A stretch of DNA of 64,000 nucleotides from Sphagnum compactum. Its lineage: Eukaryota > Bryophyta > Sphagnopsida > Sphagnales. Position numbers and translations under genes: made by a program. The DNA lies in NCBI GenBank assembly GCA_965153455.1, contig OZ234501.1:7440001-7504000 (forward strand), read 5' to 3'. Under the pieces are notes generated by a model. The model was not told the DNA's origin and did not search any database. It worked only from the letters and a program-made list of their open reading frames with translations. This document shows positions 12,064 to 24,952 of this stretch, in pieces. Each line of letters starts with the position of its first letter. The first letter of the stretch is position 1.

Positions 12064-13700
12064 GAGCAGGCAAAGTGCAGCTCAGAGCTGCTCACTAGGA
12101 AAGTGGAAAATGCCGCATTTCTCTTTAAGCTTGAATGCCACACTTTCCTCATGAAACGCATGATCTGTCCTCTAACTCAAGCTGCTCCTCCTTTGTCGCT
12201 GTTTGTGTGCGCTCTGTCGTCTGTACTCTCTTGGAAGCCGTAGCAAGAAGCATTCCTCTCACATCAACAACACTGCATCGGTGGCCCACAAACTTCTTGA
12301 CGGCTCCAGCTTCGTTCATTCTACTCCTATTTCCAGCTCCAAACAAACCGATGCCGAGTACATACTATCCTATGTCCCCTGTCTGAGTCTCAGAAGGAAC
12401 CGAGAATTCTTCCGGCGCTTTCTGTGCACGAAGTTCTACCGTGCAGTAAACGCTTTCAAGTGTCTTCTTCCTCGCTATCCTTTCAGTGCTTGATGGACCT
12501 CAAAAGCTTACAAGCAAAACAATGCCAGAGAAGCAAATCTGGTTTACACTGCGTTTCTTTGGCATTGCTGTGTTCCCTATCTTATCGATCTTCTACCACT
12601 GCATAGCCAACAGCTCACTGTTTCAGAAATGCTGTGCGCAACTCCCTCATCGGTTCCGGAGTCCTCTTTCTTTTTCCCTTCTGCTGCAGTCTCGAAAAGC
12701 TTCTGGAAATACACAGTTTCACCATACTCTTAGCGTTGACGGTGGTTGTACCCGAAAATCCTCGAAAGTTCACAAGCTTCACAACCTTGAACAATGCAGC
12801 GAACACTCAAGTCCTCCTGCAACAGCCTCAGGATCTTTACAAGCTTCAATGCCTGAGGCCTCTTCCCCTCCCAAACAGTCTCAAACTCAGAAATACTTCG
12901 AATAAAACAATGAAAACACTGACAAAAAAACAGTTCCCTCAACAACAATGAAACGAGTCTTCGAAAGTTTCAATACTAAGCAGCCGAAAAAAAACAGGTT
13001 CAATAGGGGCGCCAGAAGCAGGAAAACGCATTTTGCTCCGTTCTTTTCTGCATTGAAGATTGATTGCAGAAGCCAGTCATCCCTTCCTTCTTGTTTTACA
13101 ACAACATCATCATGTGCTACCACAACAACAACCAAAATGACAAACGCAAGCACGCAAACAACTGATCACTCAAATCCTGCACAATGACATTCTTGTTTAC
13201 TCATAACCGAAGCACATGCAAGGGATTGATTATATATACTTCTGTTTCTCAAGTGTCTCACCTGGATTCTTCGATCTTCCTCAGCATGCACGATCCGGTC
13301 ACTCCTCGCTCCGCAATTCCTGAGGAAGAAAACTCGTGCTCATTTGATTATTAGTACCACGAGTCTGTCTTCTTCTACAACAACACAATGTACATGTCGT
13401 AATTCGCACTTGTAAGTTTTCTTTCCTTTCGGATCCACGCACAAAACCAACGGCAAATATCGGGATTAGAGAAACGGAAACACACCAGTTCAGGACTTGC
13501 GTAATTCTGATTATCGCTGCTGATCACGATTAGTGTGTTGTTGGGAACCGGATTAGTGACTAGTGTGTTTGTTCTGTGCGTCCTACTTGTGGTAACCGCT
13601 TTCTGATTGGAATATCCGTTTCCCATTGGTCCACGTAGACGTCCACGGCACCTCAGTTTTTGGTGAATGAGCCTTGAAGGGCAGCCACGTGGCCTGAATT
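12064..13700 (-). promoter_or_regulatory. Leader and promoter region of the coiled-coil gene
   Basis: The region upstream of the start codon is less AT-rich than the flanking DNA, with many short open frames on both strands that look fortuitous. On the minus strand a TATATATAAT motif lies at about 13228-13238, which would place transcription start near 13.2 kb and give a leader of about 1.1 kb, possibly with an intron I cannot define. No second gene is supported here. Confidence 0.45.
13684..13693. promoter_or_regulatory. Perfect palindromic G-box (GCCACGTGGC)
   Basis: GCCACGTGGC is a perfect palindrome with the CACGTG core bound by plant bZIP and bHLH factors. Two more ACGT-type motifs lie at about 13632-13650. 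The cluster sits about 450 bp upstream of the likely TATA box of the minus-strand gene, so light- or ABA-type control is possible but unproven. Confidence 0.5.
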
Positions 13701-15129
13701 TTAATTGGGTTCTCGTTTAAGGACCTCGAATTTTAAAAACCAAAATAGAAAAAATTGGATTCTAAATTTGGGTTCATATTGATGATTTTAGCCCACTGCA
13801 TTTTTGTGTGGAAATATGAGGCCATGAAATTATTCTAAATAAATAAATAAATAATAAACATAAATTCATATATATATATATATATTTGTTTAATTTCTAG
13901 GTATTTAATTTGGTTGTAAACAATGAATACTACATAATTTTTCATCTCGGGATCCATGCACTTGGTGGATAAAAATAAATTACACAAATGTTTTGGTTTT
14001 AATTGTGTGTGAGGGTAGATGGACATGGACATAATCTAAAATCCAATTGGGCCCTACATTTAAATTTGAAGGGAAATATTCAAAACCAAAGGTTATATAT
14101 TAAAAATATTTGAAAAAAAACCATTTTCAAAAACCACATTGAAAGTTCTATCAAAACAAAAGAAAAAAAAAAGGTTCAATATTGGAATTGAAGGTCTTCT
14201 CAAAAAAAGAAATAAAATTAGACAACACAAATATAGGGTTCTATCATAGTCCTCTTGAACGAAAATTCTTGTTATAAGCCAAAATTGAAGAATCAAATGA
14301 AGGTTTTTTTTATAGATGAGGGCCTAACATGAGAAGCGACATATTATGAACCTCCCTTCCATCATAATTATAATTAATTAATTAAGTATTTATTTATTTA
14401 AAAAAGGGATTAATGCAAGATTGACATGCCAAGTTTTTCATGTGCCATTTTATTTAACTATCTATCATATCTTCCAAAATCATCATCTTAAAATGTTTCA
14501 AGGCTAACACAAGATTTAGTTCCTTCATGATTTCTAAACATGTTAATATTGTAGCAAACAAGGCATCACACTAGTCAATAGCCAATGAACATGAGATTGG
14601 TACAAAACACCAATTGAAACAATAGATGACAAATGTTTTATAACAATTTTAACTAATTTCCATGTAAAAAGTGGAGGCACATGTGTAACAATAACAAGCT
14701 AAGATTTGCTAATTATAATGTTTATAAATCTTTGAAAAAAAGTAAAAAAACATATTAAAAAAACAAGCAAGAATATGACATAAAACATCAAAGAACAAAT
14801 GACTTGAAATAACAATACCATTTTCATTGCTAATAATTTGTAGTTTATTGAAATATTAAACAACCCAATTTTTAATATTTTATAATTTCAATAATCAAGA
14901 ATAATTACATAAGGTGCAACATGGTTTTGCCACATATAATGGTTATCTAATGGCGTATATAATCATTAGTTTGAAGAATGTTAGGAGTTCCATTCTCCAA
15001 ATTATTGTTTGAATTTTTGAAATCTTTCCCATCTAATGATCTAAGTTGGTATTTCACATGTACCTAGTGCAAAACTTCATTATACACAAAGATAGTGGCT
15101 AGGTGATGTGGGGAAATTAACATATGCAC

Positions 15130-15553
15130 TATTTGTAGGAGGTAATCATAATTACAAACTCATTGATGAACAACAAGACAAATTTCTATTTAGTAAATGC
15201 CATTAGAATGCTTTGTATGATCATGGACATGAGGGTTTGTTATTTGACAAATTGAGTGTTACATTGAGAAGCAACTTGTTTTGTTTGTGGGAGGTGATCA
15301 TAGCTTACAAGTTCATTAATGAAAAATAGGAACAACAAGACAAATTTGTATTAGATAAATGTCATCAAAGCGATTTGTAGGATCGTGGACATGGGGGTTG
15401 GCTACTTGATAGAAATTGAGTGTTACACTTAGAAACAACTTGTTTTGTTTATGGGTGATCATAGTTACAAGCTCATTGATGTAGATATGAATGACAAGAT
15501 AGATTTGGATTAAATAAATGCCATTAGAATGTTTTGTAGGATCATGGACCTAT
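15130..15553. repeat. Three tandem units of about 150 bp
   Basis: A unit running from a 'ggtgatcatagttacaagctcattgatg'-like start, through 'gacaagacaaatttg' and 'aatgccattagaatg', to 'ggatcatggacatg' and 'aacttgttttgttt' occurs three times in a row with substitutions and small indels. Other than the array, I see nothing coding. Confidence 0.65.
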
Positions 15554-17280
15554 GTTACCTGAAGCAATTTATGCAACATTCCAAAACTAGTCTGTTACAT
15601 TTCATTTAATCCAATAATTACTATCAGCATTCATATTCTATTGTAGTTTACATAGAAGACCATATCATTGGTGCACACTTTTTGTTTGAAAACTTGAAAA
15701 CAATTTGAAACATTTTATGAATTTTGAAGAGCACAAGGTCTCTTTAGTTAGTTGGGCCTTTTTAAACTTGTGGCTAAGAGCAACCTCAATGACACCAAAA
15801 GAGTGGAACCTTAGATTTGGGCAAACAATATAAGAAAATATGTTTGCACAACTTTTAGAAGCACAAAACACACACCATGAAAAATGTCCATCAATTTCTA
15901 ATTACCTTTCAATAAGGAGATGGATTACATATTGTAAAACATCATTTGTGTGCTAGCTGAAAGATATACGATGAGGAAAGCAAAGGGAGAGGAAGACATC
16001 TTAGAGAACAAAATGCGTTTTCTTCTCTCGAATGAATTAATTTGGATGATATTGAAATTCAACAAGAGTAGAATTGAAAATCCAACACCCAATAATTAAT
16101 GATTAATCAAAATCAATTTGAAACGTTTATAGGATCAAATCTTGCAAATGAACTTTCTAATTTCTTGTTCAATGTGATATCAAGTGGAAATTTGTGTTGA
16201 GGAGGAATAGAGTGGACAAATCATCAAGTTAGTTTAATAGTAGTTTATATCACCATTCCAACCTTTATCCAAATTAAAATTTTGATTTATAAATTATAGC
16301 CATGATAATAAAATATTAATTGGATTTTATGACTAGTGGTTATAGACTATGTGGATAATATATTTATCATATATTAGAGTGCACCCATGTGGTGTTTATT
16401 GAATTCATGAAGAGATTTTGCTACTTAGCACAACAAGTTGCATTTGTTTCAAAAGGTTAATTATTTGAAGTCTTTGTCAATGTTTAGATTCTAAAATATT
16501 GTTGCTTAATTTAGAATTGCTTTTTTTTCTTTCCACTTTGCAATTGCAATAAACAGTCCAATTTGCTATACAAACCTGACATTTTAGTGGTAAATGTGAG
16601 CGAGAGGGTGCATAGATGTTGCCTTGAGAAATACTCTCATCTTCCAATAGATGTTCAATGTAAATGCCTACCCATCTTGGCTTGTAATAGTCATGTTTCT
16701 TTCCACACCTTCACATGTTTATCAAACCTATTCTATGGAGTTTTTTCCACAACTTCTTACGATTTGCTTCATGATTGCTATACTCCGTTTTGGTGCATTG
16801 AAGTATTGCAAACATGGTGGTGGCAGCATCACAAGCCTCTTCAACTATATCCAACACTAAATCTGCCACCTGACTCTTATCTCTTGATTTTGTGACCATA
16901 TAACACATGATGTATAACATGGCCTTCATGTGGTAGTAAATGGAAGGAATGTAGAAGCCAACAATAAATCAAAGGATCAAATAAACCTTCACCATTTTTG
17001 TATGCAAATTCACTCACCCTTAGGATATGTTTTGTTGACAAATCCTTTGAAGGATTGTAACAAAAAAATTCTTGATTTTTCTCGTGACTTCAAAGTATCC
17101 AAGGTTATTCACAAAAAGGTTATGAACCTTGATTACAAACCATTGTAAATGCAAAACATTTTCACTTGCAAATTAGATGTCCTTGTAGTTAGAGAACAAT
17201 TGTATCTAACGGTGCGTAGCACCTTTAGATATACAAGTTGATGTATTGCAAAATATTCATGTGCATATATGATTAGTAAA

Positions 17281-17530
17281 TCATGGTTGACATTGCATTT
17301 AGGCTTTATAAAACTAACTTGGCCTTTGTGTTGCTATGCACTACCAAAGATGATCAAATGTTTTTTTGGAAATTAAGTTCCATTTAAATGAAAATATTGA
17401 ATGACAATTGCATGCAACTTGAATTGAATTGAAATAGATTGGATTCATATCCATTGGAATTGGATTCAGATTCAATTAAATTGAGTTTGAATCTAATTGA
17501 AGAGAAATGGGATGCAAATTGATCCAAAAA
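17281..17530 (+). repeat. Dispersed repeat, copy 1 (partner at 19290-19520)
   Basis: This stretch and 19290-19520 share 'aagttccattt', 'aaaatattgaa', 'gcatgcaacttgaattg' and 'ttggaaatttg' in the same order and orientation, about 2 kb apart. They could be LTR-like ends or two insertions of one small element. No retroelement coding sequence lies between them. Confidence 0.5.
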
Positions 17531-19289
17531 ATATTGGAAATTTGCTTCTCATTTTTCTTCATCATTCATGATTATGGTGTTAAAAGAAAAACTTAAAACA
17601 AACAAAAAACCACCTTTCCATTCCATCTAAAGCAAATTCCAAACCAAAATCTAATTTGGTAGAATGAAATAGTATAGGGCCCTATTGTCGGTCCTCCTAA
17701 ACCAATTTTGATATAATCATCATCATTAGAGTTAACAATTTTCGAAATTTAAGATCTCAACTTGCCTAATAACAAGTATTTGGAAGCTATGGGTAAAATG
17801 GATTGTTTATCCATTGTCCGTGTATCATGTTTATATGAACATATTTTAGAAAAGAGCATATATGTTGAATGAATTGATAATTTTTTCATCATATCATTTG
17901 GATCATTTAGATTATAGATTTTTTTTGTATTTAATTTAAAATGTGTTTGCATAAAAAATTCAAAAAGTATGTCATTAATGAAATGTTTATGTGCATAATG
18001 AACATTGACTTTGTTGCAATATTGGTATTAAAACAATGTATATTGTATTTCCTAATACAATATTTCTTAGAAGGTTCACTATGGAGGTATTTTATCAAAG
18101 GAAAGCTACTAAAAGTTTTGGAAAGAGAAATACCAAAGGATATAAGGACTCAATGTAGGTTTTGAACCATTGTTCAATGTTGTGAATGATGAAAATGATT
18201 GAATATGTTTTACCTTTATGTACTAATGCAAAATATAATTGATGATATGAATGATCTTATGTGCTTGATATAAACAAATAGGTGACATTCTAAACACATT
18301 TTGTATATGGACATGTTAACTTTGAGATGGATAAATCATTGTCATTAGGACATCATGATAATTGGTTTTGCAATTTGTACTAATATAAAAACATTGGATA
18401 TGTATAATATTCTTGCAAAATTTGATTTTCAAAAAGGTTAAAAAACTACTTCACTATTGAATCGTGGTCAATGGAAAATGAATATTATAAAGTTCTCCAA
18501 AACTAACTACAAGTTTTTTGCATTGTTTAGGAAAATTGGATTTTTCTAAGAAGAATTTTCCATAACATGGTAATAAGTCACGTTTTGTAAATTCATACAA
18601 ATGTTTGGAAGTAACATTCAAAATGTTTCTTTCCATACAGGTGAATACATAGGTGAAATCAATGAAAATATTTTATAAATCAACATGTAAATTTAAAGTG
18701 AAATGATAATTGTTTTTTCTCATAAGTGGTTCATAATTTATATTAGTACAAAGATGTCATCCAGATATCTATTTATAAAGAAGGTGGTTTGTTTATTTTG
18801 TTTTGTTTGTTTGTTATATTGGTTAGATCTCGTAAAACACAAAGCTCCCTATCATGCATTTAACATCATTGAAAAGCATTTGATTGGTAGGGAGGGGTGC
18901 ATCAAGGTTATTTTGTAATATTTAAACCTATGGTGTAAGAGTTATTGAATATTGAACAATTTTTTCATTCAAAATTAAATTAAGTCAAAACTAAAAAAAT
19001 TAAGGAATTTTGGGTATAATGTTTTTATTATTGAAAAGCCTTTAATGAGAAGTATTTTATGGAAGCAATTTCATAACTTTTGGACCTAAGAAATGAAAGA
19101 TATTGAATTTTGAGTAGTCATTGAAAATTGGATAAGATTTTAGTTTTCAATTTGTAATGGAATTTTCATTTTAGACTTAAGCTAAAAAAGGTGTATCATT
19201 TTCCTTTTTGAAATTCACTTGATTGGGCCAACCACACTAGTGATAGATAAAATGTAATTGAATAAGAGGTACTAAATTATTTATAGTAG

Positions 19290-19520
19290 TTATTAAAATT
19301 TGGGCTTTGCACTGTTACACACTACTAATGACTATTAGAAAAAAATGAATTCAATTTTAGAAAATTATGTTCCATTCAAATAAAAATATTGAACGACATT
19401 GCATGCAACTTGAATTGAATTGAATTTGAATTAAGTTGAAATTCAATTCAATTCAAATTTAATTCAATTCAATTCAAATCCAAATTTAATTCAAATAGAT
19501 TTGAATTCTTCAACTTTTTA
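19290..19520 (+). repeat. Dispersed repeat, copy 2, with a TTGAATTC-type foldback core
   Basis: This is the partner of 17281-17530. Its core at about 19409-19490 alternates ttgaattgaattgaa with its reverse complement ttcaattcaattcaa, so a single strand could fold back extensively. Confidence 0.5.
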
Positions 19521-21544
19521 AAATTTTGGAAATTTGGTTCCCTCATTATATGGCATTAAATTTTGATTTTTTGTTGGTCAATTGCAATTGGAAAGATCAT
19601 CACATGCGGTGAACATTAATTCCAATGAACATTTGCAAATATTTGATGACAACAATCCTAGATCATGTATGTTCATTGTAAAGATGGTTGTAAATTAAGA
19701 TAGCTTATTCAACTTATTGATGGCTTCAATTAAGATAATTTATATGTGCAAAACATAATCCAGGAAAGCAACTAAAAGTGCAGAATGTTGGATGATGCGT
19801 GACCAATGACACCAACTTTGATACTCTATTCTCGCAAAGCCCTAAACTCTCCATGGAAAGACCAAAGCATTGTGAACCCACATCGAATTCATTGAGTACT
19901 CCGTTGACACATTCAAAATGATTGTGTGGACCTCAAGCTCCACCATCATGCTCACATAGTAATTCCCCAACAGCAGGGACTTACCCTATACATAAAACAC
20001 AGCACGAGAGTCCAAGAATATCACTTGACTTAACACAACGTATCACAAAAGCCACCAAATAAGTTGAGCTTGTGCTTATACAACACCTGCACTCCAATTG
20101 CAGTAGTAGAGTCATAAAACTTCACAAAGACAACAAATGTATAACTAGAAGAGACATAAGACATCCTTGATGTAATTCTCAACAATTGAAAAGAGAGAGT
20201 TTAATACCCACCACTGGGAAATACATCGCTCCAAAACTACATAGAAATTTTGACAATACAATCTATTTCGATATTATGCTTCTAACATTGTGCCTCTAGT
20301 CAGCAATACCCTTGGATTCAAAAAGGGTGGGACTCACCTTGTGGTGATGAGACGTTTCCTGATTTTGAGAGGTACATTCACCACCTGACTGCAACACCAC
20401 CGTGATGTGACATAAAACATATCAAAGTAAAAGCATGATTTTTGTCAGAAGTGTTCTCCTCAAATGCAAAATGTTAGAATATTTTCATTGTTTACGAGTC
20501 CATCACCATCCTCAGTTCAACAAGATGTGTGTGCATGTGCATTTCATCTGTGGGCACAACATGGCAACTTTTAAGAGCAAAAGACACAAGAACTGTTCTC
20601 CATCATTGGCGAAGCATTCCTATTAACTCTCTCAGCAAGGTCAAATTGCACCTTGCACACACCAAATGAAATCATACAGAAAAGGGACCATAACACAAAC
20701 ATGTTTGTTCAAGGACGCCATATACTTAACAATTTGCTGCCATGTGGCAAGTCTTTGTGTAGAAAAAATGGCTCTAACAAAACCGGCAACAATCTAGCCA
20801 TATTACCATAATACAACTTGTGGACAGTATTAAACACTTCCTGCATATGACAAGAAATATTGTAATTTGACATGTGTTTTCCCATGTTGCAAATTGTTCC
20901 AACTGTACCAATACATAAGAAATTAACTATGGATATCAATGTGATTGCACAGAGAAACTCAACATAAACATTTGAGGTAACCAAGAAAATGTTGCATAAG
21001 CTTTGGGCCAAACCAAGACAAACACAACACAAATGATGTTGGTTATTTACCTTGTGTCACAAATATCAGACCCATCATCACCTTGAGCATGAATGGCAGT
21101 GACTGGCAAATGAGCTTCTGACTTCATTTAAACCCAAACATATTGCCAGCACACATCAATAATAGCCTTCTCTTACCACATTTGCATTCCCCCAGCCTGT
21201 ACGGAGCACGACAAACATGTGGGCTAGGGCAAATATCAAGTGGAGAAAGCTGTATACATATGTAAATATAGTTCATGAAGGATGGCACCTTCTCTAGGTG
21301 AGGATGGTTGGGAGAGGAAACAACGTCAATGGTTCAGCATTGAGAATGTGAAGCTTGTAAGACAGCACATAACTGGTTCATAATGTAGCCACAATTATAC
21401 CTCTGGTTCAAGATGAGATCTTGCACATGCGGTACTGCTAAGTAGGCATGCAATAATAGTACTATTGTCAACAGCCAAGCCTGAACTCATGGGATTTAAC
21501 TTGTCTGCATGAACAATGACTCCACACTAAGATTCAACCTCACT

Positions 21545-22055
21545 CTAAAACATGGCTGATAAGTAAAATGTCCAGGACAAACTGAAATTGTTCATCTTTT
21601 GCAACCCATGTAGCATTCCAGTTGTGTGTGAAGTCAAGAAGGATGATAACTTGTGCAAGGAGAAACAAGCCTGATCCAAGCCTTGACACTGCACCTGCAC
21701 ACGATGTCAATAGTTTAGCACTTATGTTGAATGTTGTTCCTTCTACCCCTATCCACCCTTCACAGTATATCAAAACCATGTGAAATTGTATGCAATTACT
21801 GGGATGAGCAACGTGTCTGTTGCAGTCTGGAACAATGCAGACATAAAGAGAACAGGGTGGATTGGTTCCAAACCAAAAGCACTTGCAACCCTGTTGCATA
21901 GGAAGAACATGAGGATGATGGTGATGCACCATATGAGGAGCTTGCCATGGTGCCATGAATCATGATGAGAGCAAACACCACAAAGAACAACAAAAAATTT
22001 GTCAAGGCTCTTGCACAGTACATAGCTTGTGTTGCAAACCATTTCATGCTAGGTG
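21545..22055 (-). pseudogene. SERINC/TMS1-like membrane protein fragment (left arm)
   Basis: Two exon-like pieces lie in order on the minus strand. The first (about 22050-21870) reads WFATQAMYCARAL, then FALIMIHGT, and in a shifted frame HDSWHHGKLLIW and IILMFFLCNRVASA. The second (about 21700-21545) reads SRLGSGLFLLAQVIILLDF and ATWVAKDEQFQ. These match the conserved SERINC (serine incorporator) membrane segments. Intron-like sequence remains between the pieces, so this is a genomic rather than a reverse-transcribed fragment. Frameshifts and missing ends make it non-functional. Confidence 0.7.
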
Positions 22056-22085
22056 TCTCTTTCAATGTGTTGGTTCCCTGGCATC

Positions 22086-22270
22086 CCTAGTGATGACATT
22101 CTTCATTTTGCACATTAAAATTCTTTAAAATTCTTCATTTAGCACCTTGTCATAACATTCTTTACCCCCGAATGTTTACCAAATTACACTGGTTGATCTA
22201 TAAAATTCTTTAAAATTCTTGCTTCTTTGGGCTTCCATAACATTCTCGCACCAAGAATGTCATAACTATG
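22086..22270. mobile_element. 185-bp hAT-type MITE with 8-bp target duplication
   Basis: The insertion is flanked by the direct repeat ctggcatc at 22078-22085 and 22271-22278. The other arm has a single copy at the empty site (39227-39234, as gatgccag). The ends are inverted repeats: cctagtgatgacattctt on the left, and the complement of the right end reads catagttatgacattctt (2 mismatches in 18). Inside is a duplicated 'aaattctttaaaattctt'. No coding capacity. An 8-bp duplication fits hAT-family transposition. Confidence 0.85.
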
Positions 22271-22620
22271 CTGGCATCTCCAGCATCATCACTCACAAGT
22301 TTATTCTGTAAATGAAGACAGCAACCTACAGCATCAGAAAGAAATTGCAGATAATCCCAAAGAATTTGTACAGGAAACTTGGATCTCAGCAAGCAGCACT
22401 ACAAGTGACCCGAGACATTTTGATACACATGTCTAGACCATGTGTGAGCAAGTGAAAGCCCTAGTAGCTACAAATGGTAGAGGTAGGAAACCAAAACTAC
22501 AGGAGGCTCCATGGCTGCTTTTTCAGTGGTACCACATCCGATTACTATGGCAGTGCAATAATCCCAGAATACATGCTAAAGACAAACTGAACTTGATGTA
22601 ATGATTGACTACTAGCATTG

Positions 22621-23493
22621 CCAATAGTCCATGCAAGAACAAACAGCATCCCTTGGCATGATTTCTCCCTCAACTATTTTTTAAATGAACTTGATGGAAG
22701 TGTGGCAATCTTCACAAACTTGCAGATCTTTTATTTTTTGGAGTGGAGTGCCACGAGCGGTGTGGATGAGCCCAAGTGCAAGGATCAGTTTCTCACTATG
22801 GTGATACAAGTGAAACCCCACATCATGCATGAGACCCTGACACTCTCTTCAGTTCCATTTGGATTTCAATCATCTGATGGTGGTCTTGATCCTCTACTAC
22901 CAATGCATGCACCTCATTATTCTTTTCAATCCAAGTGGGACCTTGCTGTTTCTTCACACCTCTTTCCTTTCTCTGCCGTTCAACATCCTCAGAGATGCCT
23001 TTTATCAGGAGGAGCATAGATATCTGATAGCAGCACATAACCCGAAATATTTTCAGAATCCAATCTGAGAACTTGTTTAGCAACATGGTCTCCCATCTCC
23101 ACATTACGATGAATTCTGCAAGCACTGAGCAAAGTCTTCCTCATATGGTTGTCTGCGCATGCCCTTGATCATATCTCTGCCTCCTGTAGATGACCAGCAT
23201 GGCCAAGAAGGTCAACAATGCAGGTGTAATGATCCATCCAATGATCTGCTCATGGGCACACCTGCCCTCTTCAACCACAACTACGCTGACATATGCAAGG
23301 GTAAGAGTAATTTGATCACATACATTTGTGTTGCATTTGTTCCAGTGCTTTCTGGCCTCGCCTGCATTTCACAAGTCCCAATATCATGGCATTCCAAGTG
23401 ACCATATCTCAAGGTGGCAGCATGCATGATCTTGTTGAACATTCTCCAAGCATCTTTAATGCTCCCAAATGTTTTCGCATACATGTCAACCAA
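22621..23493 (-). pseudogene. DYW-class PPR protein fragment (left arm)
   Basis: On the minus strand the sequence shows remnants VDMYAKTFGSIKDAWRMFNK (a PPR unit), then pieces of the E/E+ region with RQRKERGVKKQQGPTWI and DQDHHQMIEIQMELKR, and finally CMDYW at the very end (22621). PPR-DYW proteins are organelle RNA editing factors. Frameshifts interrupt the frame, most of the PPR array is missing, and 27 bp just before the C-terminus are deleted relative to the right arm. Confidence 0.8.
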
Positions 23494-23689
23494 GCTATGA
23501 CATCAGACTTACAACCACTTTGAATGATCTGTTGATGAACATGTGCCCTGCAATCTTCAAGTCAGAGTGCTTCCTTCCCATGTCTTCTTATGTTTTCAAA
23601 TCCAGGTACCTTCCATTTGCCTACAAGCAGCAATCCAGATCAAGTTGACAGCCATGTAGTCTCTACATCCCACGCATGAATGGTGTCAC

Positions 23690-23890
23690 AAGAACAGAGA
23701 GAAAGCTGCACTGACATTCTCCATCAGTGAGAGAATTTTGTCACAGAGCATATTGCACTTGCTTACATTTTCCAGCCTACCTCTACTATCCCACCAGTGC
23801 AAAGGATCTGAAAAGAATTCCTGCCAAAGTTTAGACCATGGTAGAATAGCAACCAAGAGAGATTGAGCAACAAGACGCATCAGCAAGGGC
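23690..23890 (-). pseudogene. OSB-like scrap with W-x(2)-FF-x(4)-WWD motif (left arm)
   Basis: The minus-strand frame contains LWQEFFSDPLHWWDSRGR. It resembles the W-x-x-FF-x(4)-WWDNR start of the PDF motif found in plant organellar single-stranded-DNA-binding (OSB) proteins. Only this short piece is recognisable. The same sequence is in the right arm. Confidence 0.45.
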
Positions 23891-24546
23891 TATGGCTCCA
23901 TTGACATGTGGATGGACATGTAAGTTCTACCTTTTGTTTTCTACCTGCTAAACTCTGAAATGAATGGTGCACTGCAAAAGTTGTTGATGGGTATGGTGCA
24001 ATTGCGGGTGCACACACACACATAGCAGCAAGCTCCTCCTGGGTCAACCTCCCTCTTCCCCATGTGATTGGTAGTGGGCAAACTGATCAAGGAGCTGTTC
24101 TTCAGTTTTTTTTGTGATTGGGTGAATTGAAATGGCTCATTTTGAAAAAAAGATTTGGAACTTGAGAGGCACCCCCATCTAATTGAAAGATGAATAGGTA
24201 AGTACCCTAGAAACAAAATTAATAAGAACACCCTATACACAAAATGGTGATCTTCTAGGTTATATAGAAATCATATGGTGTGATGGTCTTCTAGCTTCCT
24301 TCTAGCACAAGGTCATTCCAATTTTCTTCCACCAAGATGCAACCCTAGAAGGAATGATTAAGTTTTGCACACCCTTAAACAGAATGTGGAATTAGGTGCT
24401 GGTATTAAGGTAGTAGGTGTGAGTGGTAACCACCTTCACAAGAACAATCTCAAACATAACTTGGAATTGGTGTCCAAAAAAACATGTGGAAACATCACAT
24501 TAGGTATAAAAAGCATACTACTTTTGTTCAACTACTTTTGTCCCAA

Positions 24547-24952
24547 TAGCTAACCATGGTGTTTTTTATGTAATTAACATGCACATGCATCTACCTACTA
24601 ATGACCACCAAGTGCCTATCTTACTAACCTACCTACCTACAAAGTAACGGTCACAGGGAACCAGCACACACCAGTGCACCATCCACTGGATGCTCGTTAT
24701 TACTCAGTTGTAGATGAACCTCCACTCAGTTAAAATTTGGTTTCACCTTGGTAACCAATTCGGTAGGAAATAGATCTCATATATAGGAAAATAGATGGGA
24801 AATTCGGCAACTACTAGGGAAGTATATGGTTTATAGTTTATACACAGGTGAGGGCTGTTTTTACTACCTTCCTACTAACAACCTGCTTGTGGGTTTGTTA
24901 GTAGGTAGGTAGGAAAAAAAAGAGCAACTGAGCTAACCACCATGGTTAGCTA
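24547..24952. mobile_element. Candidate foldback/MITE with 15-bp terminal inverted repeats
   Basis: Perfect inverted repeats tagctaaccatggtg (24547-24561) and caccatggttagcta (24938-24952) bound about 406 bp. A second, inner inverted pair is cctacctacctac (about 24630-24642) against gtaggtaggtagg (about 24900-24913). No coding sequence. I saw no convincing target-site duplication, so the exact element type is open. Confidence 0.5.

Larger units (their letters stand above)
13700..20463. other. AT-rich intergenic region with repeats
   Basis: I found no gene. The region is very AT-rich, with a short (AT)n run near 13869-13886 and the repeat families listed separately. A minus-strand frame at about 16711-16929 has a protein-like composition (DLVLDIVEEACDAATTM) but no recognisable family and no extension with splice sites. 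I treat it as possible debris. Confidence 0.6.
20464..24095 (-). repeat. Left arm of a large inverted duplication (mosaic repeat)
   Basis: The whole segment recurs in reverse complement at 37367-40850, with only scattered mismatches by eye. For example, the 107-codon frames at 20709-21032 and 40280-40603 differ at five residues. The arm edges are abrupt: homology starts at 'aatgcaaaatg' and ends at 'gatcaaggagc'. I saw no target-site duplication or clear terminal signature. Read on the minus strand it carries, in order, an OSB-like scrap, a PPR-DYW pseudogene, SERINC exons and an unidentified hydrophobic frame. Compared with the right arm it has a 185-bp MITE insertion and a 27-bp deletion at 22645-22650. 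Confidence 0.9.

Noticed and set aside
12135-13187. Several open frames of 60-139 codons upstream of the coiled-coil gene
   Set aside because: They overlap on both strands, show no motifs, and fit the leader and promoter of the minus-strand gene better.
16563-16929. Possible small gene with protein-like composition on the minus strand
   Set aside because: No family, no splice-supported extension and surrounding stops; kept only as possible debris.
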